NCBI RefSeq assembly: GCF_947502895.1
Contig: NZ_CANNBM010000002.1
Span: 620,001 to 684,000, forward strand
DNA: 64,000 bases
Origin: an uncultured Sulfitobacter sp.
Lineage (GTDB): Bacteria > Pseudomonadota > Alphaproteobacteria > Rhodobacterales > Rhodobacteraceae
Direction of reading: 5' to 3'
The notes under the pieces were generated by a model, which saw only the letters and a program-made list of their open reading frames with translations, was not told where the DNA came from and did no database searches. Below are positions 1-8,421 of the stretch, in pieces (positions within the stretch are counted from its first letter, which is position 1; each line of letters opens with the position of its first letter). The translations under genes were made by a program, and so were the position numbers.

Positions 1-675
1 GGCGGCCCTTCCGTCTGTCTGATCGACTTTGATCTTCAGTATGGATCAGTCTCGACCTTCCTTGATCTCCCCCGCCGCGAGGTCGTCTATGAAATGCTGT
101 CAGATACCGAAGGCATGGACGAAGAGATTTTTGGACAGGCCCTGCTGACCTATGAAGAGAAGCTGAGCGTACTGACAGCGCCATCGGACATGTTGCCGCT
201 GGATCTGATCACTGCCGAAGACATTGAGCGCGTGCTGAATATGGCCCGCAACCAGTTTGACTATGTGATTGTCGATATGCCCTCTACCTTGGTGCAATGG
301 TCCGAGACCGTGCTGACAGCAGCGCATATCTATTTCGCCACGCTAGAGCTGGATATGCGCTCCGCCCAGAACACGCTGCGGTTCAAACGCGCGCTACAGT
401 CTGAAGAGCTGCCGATTGAAAAGCTGCGCTATGTACTGAACCGCGCGCCGAAATTCACCGATCTGAACGCCAAAAGCCGCGTCAAGCGCATGGCCGAGAG
501 CCTTGCCATCGGCATTGATCTGCAACTGCCCGATGGTGGCAAGCCGATCACCCAGGCCAATGATCACGGGATGCCGCTTGCGGCCTCTGCCCCAAAAAGC
601 CCACTGCGCAAAGAGATCGTCAAACTGGCCGCCTCTATCCACAGCCTGCGCGATGCGGATGCCGCCGCGGCGTAA
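1..675 (+). CDS. cpaE: CpaE-like pilus assembly ATPase (partial, 5' end outside window)
   Basis: The reading frame is open from base 1, so the gene starts upstream; 224 C-terminal residues are visible. CpaE/TadZ proteins are MinD/ParA-like ATPases that place the Flp (tad) pilus machine in the cell. The visible part holds a ParA-like strand pair, DFDLQYG near the window start and YVIVDMPSTL about residues 90-100, typical of the deviant Walker B region of this family. The Walker A region would lie upstream. The gene is followed after 36 bases by cpaF, as in other tad loci, which supports the call. The C-terminal tail is rich in Ala and basic residues. Confidence 0.85.
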   Translation, partial: GGPSVCLIDFDLQYGSVSTFLDLPRREVVYEMLSDTEGMDEEIFGQALLTYEEKLSVLTAPSDMLPLDLITAEDIERVLNMARNQFDYVIVDMPSTLVQWSETVLTAAHIYFATLELDMRSAQNTLRFKRALQSEELPIEKLRYVLNRAPKFTDLNAKSRVKRMAESLAIGIDLQLPDGGKPITQANDHGMPLAASAPKSPLRKEIVKLAASIHSLRDADAAAA

Positions 676-711
676 ACGCCACGCCTCCTCGAGTATAGAA
701 AGCACCACCAC

Positions 712-2133
712 ATGTTCTCCAAGTACAAAAAGACGGAAAGCGCCCCGGCAGCAGAGGCCACGGTAACACCGATAGAGGTGGCAAAACCTGCCGCATCAGC
801 CTCCATGCGTCGCGCGTCACAGCCCGCAGCCCCTGCTGCCATCGACAAAGAGGTCAAGCGCAAGCAGCGCATGGGCGACATCAAGCTGGAACTGCACCGC
901 GTTCTGCTCGACAACCTCAACCTCGCAGCTCTTGAGCATGCGACAGAGGCGGATCTGCGCGCCGAGATCAACTCGATCTCTGCCGAGCATCTGGCAGAGA
1001 AATCTATCGTGCTGGGCCGCGAGGACCGCATCACCCTCAACTCCGAGCTTTATGACGAAGTCACGGGCCTCGGCCCGCTTGAAACACTTCTCAAAGACGA
1101 AACCGTGAACGATATTCTTGTGAACGGTCCGCAACAGATTTTTGTAGAACGCTCTGGTAAGCTGGAGCTGACGGATGTGACGTTCAAGGACGAGCGTCAC
1201 CTGCTGCGAATCATCGACAAGATCGTATCGGCCGTGGGTCGCCGTGTGGACGAATCCAACCCATACGTCGATGCGCGCCTCAAAGACGGCTCGCGTTTCA
1301 ACGCGATGGTTCCGCCCGTTGCTGTGGATGGTTCCCTCGTCTCCATCCGTAAGTTCAAAAAGGACAAGCTGGGCATCGACGATCTGGTGCAATTCGGTGC
1401 CTTCACCGAAGAGATGGCCGCATATCTGCAAGCCGCCGTAGCTACGCGCCTCAATGTGATCGTGTCGGGTGGTACGGGTTCTGGTAAAACAACCACACTC
1501 AACGCGCTGTCGTCCTTCATCGACAACGCCGAACGCATCCTGACCATCGAGGATACGGCCGAACTCCAGCTGCAACAGACACACGTTGGCCGGATGGAAA
1601 GCCGTCCGCCAAACGTGGAAGGCAAAGGCGAGGTATCGCCCCGCGACTGTCTGAAAAACGCCCTTCGTATGCGCCCTGACCGCATTATCGTTGGCGAGAC
1701 ACGTGGCGAAGAAGTTATCGATATGCTTCAAGCCATGAACACCGGCCATGACGGCTCCATGACGACGATCCACGCGAACTCTGCTCGGGACGGTGTATCG
1801 CGTCTGGAAAATATGATCGCCATGGCCGGTATCGAAATGCCCCTCAAGGCGGTGCGCAGCCAGATTTCATCTGCTGTGAACCTCATCGTGCAGGCCAGCC
1901 GTCTGCAGGATGGCTCGCGCCGCATGACATCCATCACCGAAATCACCGGGATGGAGGGGGACGTGATCTCCATGCAGGAGATCTTCCGCTACCAGCGCGT
2001 AGGCCTGACACCCGACAACAAGATTATTGGCCACTTCACGGCCACTGGCGTGCGCAGCCACTACGCCGAGCGTTTCCGCATGTGGGGCTATGATCTGCCA
2101 TCCTCGATTTATGAGCCGATCGCCGCACAATAA
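712..2133 (+). CDS. cpaF: CpaF/TadA secretion ATPase of the Flp pilus
   Basis: This is the hexameric type II/IV secretion ATPase that powers assembly of the Flp pilus at the inner membrane. The 473-residue protein has the family's usual length. It shows a Walker A motif GGTGSGKTTT at about residue 253, an Asp-box/Walker B area around RMRPDRIIVGETRGEE (about residue 324), and the His-box segment with GHDGSMTTIHANS. The N-terminal 80 residues are a variable Ala/Pro-rich linker followed by a helical domain. It sits between cpaE and tadB in the same orientation, with short gaps, consistent with one operon. Confidence 0.97.
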   Translation: MFSKYKKTESAPAAEATVTPIEVAKPAASASMRRASQPAAPAAIDKEVKRKQRMGDIKLELHRVLLDNLNLAALEHATEADLRAEINSISAEHLAEKSIVLGREDRITLNSELYDEVTGLGPLETLLKDETVNDILVNGPQQIFVERSGKLELTDVTFKDERHLLRIIDKIVSAVGRRVDESNPYVDARLKDGSRFNAMVPPVAVDGSLVSIRKFKKDKLGIDDLVQFGAFTEEMAAYLQAAVATRLNVIVSGGTGSGKTTTLNALSSFIDNAERILTIEDTAELQLQQTHVGRMESRPPNVEGKGEVSPRDCLKNALRMRPDRIIVGETRGEEVIDMLQAMNTGHDGSMTTIHANSARDGVSRLENMIAMAGIEMPLKAVRSQISSAVNLIVQASRLQDGSRRMTSITEITGMEGDVISMQEIFRYQRVGLTPDNKIIGHFTATGVRSHYAERFRMWGYDLPSSIYEPIAAQ

Positions 2134-2185
2134 TGCCACGACCTACCCAACGACGCGCCACACAGGTGCATAAAGGACCAAGACC

Positions 2186-3148
2186 ATGAGTGCAGAACCA
2201 ATCATCTACGGACTGATCTTTATCGGCGTGCTTGTGCTCGTCGAGGGCCTGTATCTTGTTGCCTTCGGCAAATCCATCTCGCTGAACAGCCGCGTTAACC
2301 GCCGCCTTGAGATGCTAGAGAAGGGCCAGCGCCGCGAAGAGGTGTTGGACAAGCTGCGCAAGGAAATGCAGCAGCACATGAAAGCGCGGACAATCCCGCT
2401 CTATTCCCTTCTGTCGGACAAGGCGCAAAAGGCGGCGATTGCCTTTACCCCGCAGCAATTGCTGCTGGTGATGGCCGGCATTTCAGTGATCGTATTTCTG
2501 GGTTTGACCATCGGCACCGCCACCGAGGCCCCCGTGCGTCTGGTGATGTCTGTGGGGATGGGTGTTGGCGCGGTATTCATGTGGATATCCATGAAGGCCA
2601 ACAAACGTATGGCCCTCATCGAAGAGCAGTTGCCCGACGCAGTTGAGTTGATGGTGCGTAGTTTGCGCGTAGGCCACCCGTTCACCAACGCGCTGGCGAT
2701 TGTGTCCAAAGAAATTCAGGACCCGCTGGCATCCGAATTCGGCGTAATCTCGGACGAGGCCGCCTATGGCCGCGATGTGGGCGAGGCGCTGAAAGACATG
2801 GCAGAGCGGCTGGACATGCAAGACATGCGCTTTCTCGCTGTCGCCGTGACCATCCAGCAGCAATCAGGTGGTAACCTCGCCGAAATCCTCGCGGGTCTGG
2901 CCAAGGTGATCCGCGCCCGCTTCCGCCTGTTTCGCCGCGTCAAGGCAATCACGGCCGAGGCGAAGTGGTCGGGCAAGTTCCTGTCGGCTTTCCCGCTGAT
3001 GGCGCTTGTGGTGATCAGCGTGGGTGATCCCAACTATTACGACGAGGTCAAGGAAACCCCTTACTTCATCCCCGCATGCTTCTTCGTCGGCATCTTTCTG
3101 GGCGTAAACCTTCTTGTGATGCGCGTGCTCACAAACATCAAAGTGTAA
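2186..3148 (+). CDS. tadB: TadB, inner-membrane platform protein of the Flp pilus
   Basis: TadB is one of the two GspF-like platform proteins that couple the CpaF motor to pilin assembly. The 320-residue protein begins with a hydrophobic segment (about residues 5-27), has a central pair of membrane segments (about 92-135), a T2SSF domain with the characteristic LPDAVELMVRSLRVGHPF and QQSGGNLAEIL segments, and a C-terminal membrane pair (about 270-318). It is preceded by a good ribosome site (aaaggacc) and lies 9 bases before tadC. Confidence 0.95.
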   Translation: MSAEPIIYGLIFIGVLVLVEGLYLVAFGKSISLNSRVNRRLEMLEKGQRREEVLDKLRKEMQQHMKARTIPLYSLLSDKAQKAAIAFTPQQLLLVMAGISVIVFLGLTIGTATEAPVRLVMSVGMGVGAVFMWISMKANKRMALIEEQLPDAVELMVRSLRVGHPFTNALAIVSKEIQDPLASEFGVISDEAAYGRDVGEALKDMAERLDMQDMRFLAVAVTIQQQSGGNLAEILAGLAKVIRARFRLFRRVKAITAEAKWSGKFLSAFPLMALVVISVGDPNYYDEVKETPYFIPACFFVGIFLGVNLLVMRVLTNIKV

Positions 3149-3157
3149 GGGGCAGTC

Positions 3158-4144
3158 ATGTTCAACTCCATCAACACAGCCATATCGGATGTCATGGGGC
3201 CATTTGGTCTTATCATTATCCTCGGCGTGATCGGCACCATTCTGGTGCTGGCGACCGTCGCCATGATGATGAACCAACCCGAAGATCCGCTGGACAAGCT
3301 CAAGCGGCAGGAAAGCGCGCCACGCAAAGGCGGCGGCGACGCGCCCGCAACGCTGCGCCAGAAAGAGGGCAACGCCCAGCTGGAGAAATTCGCGACCTTC
3401 CTTGAACCAAAAGACGTCGAGGAAATGAGCCAGAAGCAGCTTGAGCTGCGTCAGGCGGGCTATCAGTCACGCGATGCGGTGCGCATGTTCTACTTTGCGC
3501 AGATGGCGCTGGGGATCATCGGCCTGATCATCGGTGTGGTCTATACCAACATCATCGTCGAGGTCGAGATGACCACACAAAAGACCATGATGTGGACAAT
3601 CGGCCCCGGTGCGATTGGCTATTACCTACCCAAATACTGGGTCACACGCCGCATCGGCGCACGCAAAGAAGAGATCGAGGGCGGTTTTCCCGATGCGCTC
3701 GATATGATGCTGGTTTGTGTCGAGGCCGGTCAGTCGCTGGATCAGTGTATCGTTCGCGTCGCCCGTGAGCTTAAGGCCTCCTACCCTGCGCTGTCGGATG
3801 AATTCGAAGTCGTCGCGCAGGAAATGAAGGCGGGTAAAGACAAGGTCAACGTCCTCAACGACATGGGGACGCGATGCGGGGTTCAGGATGTCTCCTCCTT
3901 CGTCACCGTATTGGTCCAATCGGCCGCCTTTGGTACATCCATCGCAGATGCCCTGCGCGTTTATGCAGCCGAGATGCGGGACAAACGCGTAATGCGCGCA
4001 GAAGAAGCCGCAAACAAGTTGCCAACCAAGATGACACTTGCCACAATGATGTTCACGGTGCCGCCGTTGCTGATCATCCTTGTTGGTCCCTCGGTCATGG
4101 GCATCTCGAAAATGGGCGAAATGGGTGCTCCTGGAGCGAACTAA
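3158..4144 (+). CDS. tadC: TadC, second platform protein of the Flp pilus
   Basis: The 328-residue protein is the partner of TadB. It has an N-terminal membrane segment (about residues 12-38), a central membrane pair (about 108-160), the T2SSF signature with FPDALDMMLVCVEAGQSLDQ, and a C-terminal membrane segment ending near MTLATMMFTVPPLLIILVGPS. Its stop codon overlaps the next start by one base (TAATG), so translation of the TPR lipoprotein downstream is probably coupled to it. Confidence 0.95.
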   Translation: MFNSINTAISDVMGPFGLIIILGVIGTILVLATVAMMMNQPEDPLDKLKRQESAPRKGGGDAPATLRQKEGNAQLEKFATFLEPKDVEEMSQKQLELRQAGYQSRDAVRMFYFAQMALGIIGLIIGVVYTNIIVEVEMTTQKTMMWTIGPGAIGYYLPKYWVTRRIGARKEEIEGGFPDALDMMLVCVEAGQSLDQCIVRVARELKASYPALSDEFEVVAQEMKAGKDKVNVLNDMGTRCGVQDVSSFVTVLVQSAAFGTSIADALRVYAAEMRDKRVMRAEEAANKLPTKMTLATMMFTVPPLLIILVGPSVMGISKMGEMGAPGAN

Positions 4145-4734
4145 TGACATCACGATCGAGGCGCTTTGCTGCCCTCGCGATCCTAATACCAGCTCTAGCC
4201 GCCTGTTCACCGGGCGGCTTTGGCACATCTATCCTCGCGCCACGTGATACCAGTAAACTGGATGCACCGGGCGTTGATCTGCGCGCAAACGGCGCGGATA
4301 ATCTCGAGACAGGGCATCGGCTCGTCGCCTCGGGCCAGTACGAGCTTGCGATACGCTCGTTCAACCGTGCAGCGATTGACCGTGGCACCGTCGATGCCGA
4401 GATTCTATCGGGCCTTGGCACAGCCAATCTGGGGTTGGGCCGCTTGGGTCAGGCCGAAACCCTGCTGCGCCGCGCGGTTGAGCGGGACGCGACCAGTCCC
4501 GAAATCTGGAACAATCTGGGCGTTGTGCTCATGGAGCGTGGCAAAAATGCCGATGCAACACAGATATTTCGCAAGGCTTTCGCGCTCGACAATGGCGAAA
4601 GTGTCTCAATCCGCGACAATCTGCGATTGGCACTCGAAAAATCCGAAAATTCTGGTACATCTTCGGGTAATACCAACGACTATAAACTGGTGCGCCGTGG
4701 ATCGGCCGACTACCTGATCCGCTCGGGGCTGTGA
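4144..4734 (+). CDS. tadD: TadD-like TPR lipoprotein of the tad locus
   Basis: I chose the ATG at 4144, which overlaps the tadC stop by one base and gives an N-terminus with basic residues, a hydrophobic stretch and a lipobox ending LAAC (about residues 15-18). A longer in-frame extension upstream would lie inside tadC and lacks a signal peptide. The mature protein of about 178 residues carries tandem TPR-like helices (for example SPEIWNNLGVVLMERGKNADA). TadD lipoproteins act in the periplasm and help the pilus secretin assemble. The role is inferred from the family and locus. Confidence 0.85.
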   Translation: MTSRSRRFAALAILIPALAACSPGGFGTSILAPRDTSKLDAPGVDLRANGADNLETGHRLVASGQYELAIRSFNRAAIDRGTVDAEILSGLGTANLGLGRLGQAETLLRRAVERDATSPEIWNNLGVVLMERGKNADATQIFRKAFALDNGESVSIRDNLRLALEKSENSGTSSGNTNDYKLVRRGSADYLIRSGL

Positions 4735-4806
4735 CCTAAAAATAGGCACGGCGATATCCCCCGACGAATGCACCTGTATGAGGCAGAAGCAGTAAAGGAC
4801 GCAAAC

Positions 4807-5655
4807 ATGCGCCACCATTCCGTTTTGATTTCCCTGTTGGCAGGGGCCACGATGCTGGCCGCCTGCGCCGAGCAGAACGCCGAAGAAACCGTCGAGCGCG
4901 CGTTTCAGGACGTGAACGTCATTGACGATGCGAACCTCAATGACGTCATGTTGACAGTCGGCGACCCCAACGAGGCAGTCAGCTATTTCCAGCGTGTGGT
5001 CAAAGAGCAACCCAAAAACATCGAATTCCACCGCGGCCTGTCACAATCCCTGATCCGTGCAAAACGCCACGATGAAGGCGCCGCCGCATGGCAGCGCACC
5101 GTTGGGCTTGAGGGTGCGACAGATGATGACCGCGTTGAACTGGCCGATGCCATGATCCGCTCGGGCAACTGGTCGGGTGCGGAAAAGACCCTGACAGCCA
5201 TCCCGCCCACACATGAGACATTCAAACGCTACCGGCTTGAGGCGATTGTCGCTGACAGCAAACAGCAATGGAAAAAAGCAGACAGCTTTTACGAGATCGC
5301 TGTGGGCCTGACCACCGCGCCCGCGCCTGTGCTAAACAACTGGGGCTATTCCAAGCTGACGCGCGGCGACTTCAAAGATGCGGAGCGTCTGTTTACCAGC
5401 GCTGTAGCGCAGGATGCCTCGCTGTTTACGGCCAAGAACAACCTCGTTCTGGCGCGCGGCGCCCAGCGCAATTACAACCTGCCCGTCGTTCCCATGGACC
5501 AGACCGAGCGCGCGCAGTTGCTACACACCCTCGCCCTCTCCGCGATCAAGCAAGGCGATGTCGAGACAGGCAAAGGTTTGCTGCGTCAGGCAATTGATAC
5601 GCATCCCCAGCACTTCGAGGCCGCCGCACGCTCCCTCGCCGCACTCGAAGCCTGA
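4807..5655 (+). CDS. Second TPR lipoprotein of the tad locus
   Basis: The ATG at 4807 was preferred to the one at 4768 because it follows a purine-rich ribosome site (taaaggacgc) and directly starts a lipoprotein signal, with a lipobox ending MLAAC. The 282-residue product consists mostly of TPR-like helical repeats, including FYEIAVGL and VLNNWGYSKLTRGDFKDA. It is a distant relative of the TadD-like protein just upstream, so the locus carries two such lipoproteins. It probably works in the periplasm in pilus assembly or secretin stabilisation; this is inferred from context. Confidence 0.85.
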   Translation: MRHHSVLISLLAGATMLAACAEQNAEETVERAFQDVNVIDDANLNDVMLTVGDPNEAVSYFQRVVKEQPKNIEFHRGLSQSLIRAKRHDEGAAAWQRTVGLEGATDDDRVELADAMIRSGNWSGAEKTLTAIPPTHETFKRYRLEAIVADSKQQWKKADSFYEIAVGLTTAPAPVLNNWGYSKLTRGDFKDAERLFTSAVAQDASLFTAKNNLVLARGAQRNYNLPVVPMDQTERAQLLHTLALSAIKQGDVETGKGLLRQAIDTHPQHFEAAARSLAALEA

Positions 5656-5658
5656 CCC

Positions 5659-6153
5659 ATGGCGATCACTGCCTACGCCGCTGCATGGTTTCTACCCTTC
5701 GTGGTGCCGATCTGCCTTTATGTCGTCTACACAGATGTGTCGCGCATGAAGATCACGAATGTCGCCAATCTGGCGTTGGCTGCGGTATTTGTGGTGGTAG
5801 GGCTGATCGCCCTGCCCTTTGATGTTTACCTGTGGCGGCTCGCCAGTCTTGGCATCGTTTTGGTTGTCGGCATTGTGCTTAACGCCGCTGGTGTCATGGG
5901 CGCGGGCGACAGTAAATTCCTCGCCGCTGCCGCGCCTTATGTGGCCATCGGGGATCTGCGGCTGGTGTTGGTGTTATTTATGGCCGTGCTTCTGGCCTCT
6001 TTCGTCACCCACCGCATCGCCCGCATGACACCCCTGCGCCGTCTGGCCCCCCATTGGACCAGCTGGGAGCAAGGCAAGAAATTTCCCATGGGCCTCGCCC
6101 TTGGCACATCGCTTATCCTCTATCTGGTTCTCGGCCTCCTTTATGGTGCCTGA
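5659..6153 (+). CDS. cpaA: CpaA/TadV prepilin peptidase
   Basis: This is a short (164-residue) A24-family aspartic prepilin peptidase, which cleaves the leader of Flp prepilin in the inner membrane. Both catalytic aspartates are visible: one in YTDVSRMKI near residue 26 and one in the GAGDSK motif near residue 78. At least five hydrophobic segments are present. It lacks the N-terminal methylase domain, as is usual for TadV/CpaA. It starts three bases after the upstream TPR gene stop and closes the visible tad operon. Confidence 0.93.
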   Translation: MAITAYAAAWFLPFVVPICLYVVYTDVSRMKITNVANLALAAVFVVVGLIALPFDVYLWRLASLGIVLVVGIVLNAAGVMGAGDSKFLAAAAPYVAIGDLRLVLVLFMAVLLASFVTHRIARMTPLRRLAPHWTSWEQGKKFPMGLALGTSLILYLVLGLLYGA

Positions 6154-6217
6154 ATAACGCCATTTTTATCCCCTATGGGTATCTCAAAACCCACCCAAGA
6201 GCAGGGACACAAAGATT

Positions 6218-7525
6218 ATGAACGCGCCCAACACCACCGTCATGGCCCCACCCGCGCCAAAAACACTGTCAGACATGCGTCTGCCAATTGTGATGATGCG
6301 CGATATCCTGATCAAAACCATCTTCCGCAAAAACCTTGATCTGGTCAGCGATCTGTCCAAGGCTGTTTGCCTGCCAATCCCGGTTGTGCAAGAACTGGTG
6401 GATATGTGCCGCACCCAACGTCTGATCGAGGCCACAGGCTCCATCACCTCTGAGGGCGCAGGCGAGATGGGATACCAGCTCACCGATGGCGGCAAGGCCC
6501 GCGCGCTTGATGCCTTGGCCCAGTCCGAATATTTCGGCCCGATGCCCGTCCCGCTTGAGGTCTATCGCGAGCAGGTCAAGCGGCAATCCGTGCGCAATAT
6601 GCAGATCACCCGCGCCCAGCTGACAGGTGCTATGGGCCATCTCATTCTACCGGACGCGCTGCTTGGCAACCTTGGCCCTGCGGTCTCCGCGGGTCGCTCT
6701 ATCCTCATGTACGGCCCACCCGGAAACGGAAAATCCAGTATTTCCAACGGCATCCGCGACGCTCTTGGCGATCACGTCTATGTACCCCACGCGATTGAAT
6801 ACGCATCGCAGGTCATCACTGTCTATGACCCCATCGTGCACAACAAGATCGAGGAAGAGACACAAGACCCCAATTCGCTGCGCCGCATCACCCGCTATGA
6901 TGCCCGCTACGTTCGCTGTACCCGTCCTGCGGTCATTACGGGTGGTGAATTGACCATCGACATGCTCGATCTGGTCTACAACCCCACCGCCAAAACCTAT
7001 CAGGCCCCGCTCCAGCTGAAATCGACCGGCGGCATCTTTATCGTCGACGACCTTGGCCGCCAAAAAGAGCCACCTCAAAGCATCGTGAACCGCTGGATTG
7101 TTCCGCTGGAAGAAAGCAAGGATATCCTCGCGCTTCAGTCCGGTGAGAAATTCGAGGTTCCCTTCGACACGCTGGTGATCTTCTCTACCAACTTCCACCC
7201 GAACGAGATTTTCGATACAGCCGCTTTGCGCCGTATCTTTTTCAAAATCAAAATCGACGGGCCGGATCAGGCGAATTTCCTGAAAATCTTTGCCATGATG
7301 GCCAAAAAACGCAAAATGCCGCTGGATGAAGCGACGCTGATTCACCTGTTGAAAAACAAATACCCCACCATCGACAACGTCTATGCCAACTACCAGCCGA
7401 TCTTTCTGATCGATCAGGTGATCGCCATCTGCGAATTCGAAGGCATCCCCTATCAAATGAGCCCCGAGTTGATGGACCGCGCGTGGGCCAACATGTTCGT
7501 CAAAGACGAACATATCGTGAAATAG
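6218..7525 (+). CDS. AAA ATPase with N-terminal winged-helix-like region, next to tad locus
   Basis: The 435-residue protein has a P-loop GPPGNGKS at about residues 166-173, a Walker B-like IFIVDDLGRQ near residue 275, and a sensor-like VIFSTNFHP near residue 327, so it is an AAA-type ATPase. The first 110 residues look like a winged helix: helical turns followed by GEMGYQLTDGGKARAL, the usual wing sequence of small DNA-binding domains. The C-terminus ends in a helical lid region. I know of similar ATPases beside alphaproteobacterial tad loci but not of an established function. It could regulate pilus genes or act as a separate NTPase. The fold is visible; the role is not. Confidence 0.8.
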   Translation: MNAPNTTVMAPPAPKTLSDMRLPIVMMRDILIKTIFRKNLDLVSDLSKAVCLPIPVVQELVDMCRTQRLIEATGSITSEGAGEMGYQLTDGGKARALDALAQSEYFGPMPVPLEVYREQVKRQSVRNMQITRAQLTGAMGHLILPDALLGNLGPAVSAGRSILMYGPPGNGKSSISNGIRDALGDHVYVPHAIEYASQVITVYDPIVHNKIEEETQDPNSLRRITRYDARYVRCTRPAVITGGELTIDMLDLVYNPTAKTYQAPLQLKSTGGIFIVDDLGRQKEPPQSIVNRWIVPLEESKDILALQSGEKFEVPFDTLVIFSTNFHPNEIFDTAALRRIFFKIKIDGPDQANFLKIFAMMAKKRKMPLDEATLIHLLKNKYPTIDNVYANYQPIFLIDQVIAICEFEGIPYQMSPELMDRAWANMFVKDEHIVK

Positions 7526-7529
7526 CGCC

Positions 7530-8327
7530 ATGCGCTCACGGACAGGTATCGCAGGCTGCGGACGGATGGGCGCACCAATGCTGGCCGCCCTGCGCGCCGC
7601 AGGTCTTCCCGCGCGCGGCTATGATGTGGTGCCTATGGACACACCGCACATCACCGATGATATCGCCGTCTTTTCCGAAGACCTCGATACACTCATCACT
7701 GTTGTCCGCGACATCGACCAGACCGATGCCGTCCTGTTTGGCGATCAGAACCTCGCCGCCATCCCCACGCTGATCCGCATCATCATCTGCTCTACCCTGT
7801 CGCCACGCTATGTACGCGACTTGCGCGCGCGCATCCCCTCCCATATCGCCCTCATCGACGCGCCCATGTCGGGCGCACAAATCGCCGCAGAGGAAGCCCG
7901 CCTCAGCTTTATGATCGGTGGCGATGCAGCAGATATCGACGGCGCCATGCCGCTCTTTGCAGCTATGGGCAAACACTTCCACCGCATGGGCGACTACGGG
8001 TCGGGCATGCAGGCCAAAGTACTCAACAACCTGCTCGCCGCCTCCAATACCGCTATGACGCGGCTGGTACTGGATTGGGCCGATGACGCGGGCCTCGATA
8101 TCAGCGCCCTGCTCGACCTCATCCACACCTCTTCAGGCCAGAACTGGCTCGCCTCGGGCTTCAACTCAATCGAATTTGCCCGCGACGGCTATACCGAAGA
8201 CAATACAATCGCCATTTTGGTCAAAGACATCGCCAGCGCGTTGGACGACGCCCCCGAGGGCGCTGACACGACCCTCCCCCAAACCATACAAACCCAAATC
8301 AGAAACCTGAAACCGCGCCTGAAATAA
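7530..8327 (+). CDS. NAD(P)-dependent beta-hydroxyacid dehydrogenase family oxidoreductase
   Basis: The 265-residue protein belongs to the 3-hydroxyisobutyrate/6-phosphogluconate dehydrogenase-like family. It begins with the dinucleotide-binding motif GIAGCGRMGAPML, has the substrate-site segment DAPMSGAQIAAEEARLSFMIGG (shortened from the usual DAPVSGG) and the catalytic-lysine region GSGMQAKVLNNLL near residue 155. It is somewhat shorter than the typical 290-300 residues. It starts four bases after the AAA ATPase stop, so the two may be cotranscribed. The substrate cannot be told from sequence. Confidence 0.8.
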   Translation: MRSRTGIAGCGRMGAPMLAALRAAGLPARGYDVVPMDTPHITDDIAVFSEDLDTLITVVRDIDQTDAVLFGDQNLAAIPTLIRIIICSTLSPRYVRDLRARIPSHIALIDAPMSGAQIAAEEARLSFMIGGDAADIDGAMPLFAAMGKHFHRMGDYGSGMQAKVLNNLLAASNTAMTRLVLDWADDAGLDISALLDLIHTSSGQNWLASGFNSIEFARDGYTEDNTIAILVKDIASALDDAPEGADTTLPQTIQTQIRNLKPRLK

Positions 8328-8330
8328 ATC

Positions 8331-8394
8331 CTATTTTTCTTGGCCCTAAATCCTCCGGGGGAAGCGGCCCTTGGGCCGATGGGGGCTGGCCCCC
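8331..8394. repeat. Modular palindromic intergenic repeat, copy A
   Basis: A 33-base conserved block (8331-8363, beginning CTATTTTTCTTGGCCC) is followed by a hairpin, CGGCCC-TT-GGGCCG (8365-8378), and a palindrome GGGGGCTGGCCCCC (8381-8394). The conserved block and the final palindrome recur exactly at 10928-10992. Read on the minus strand, the order is palindrome, hairpin, then A-rich block. Confidence 0.85.
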
Positions 8395-8421
8395 TCGCTT
8401 CGCCATGCTATCTAGCACTGC

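Noticed and set aside
817..1773. 318-residue minus-strand frame
   Set aside because: Shadow of cpaF in a GC-rich gene, no recognisable domain.
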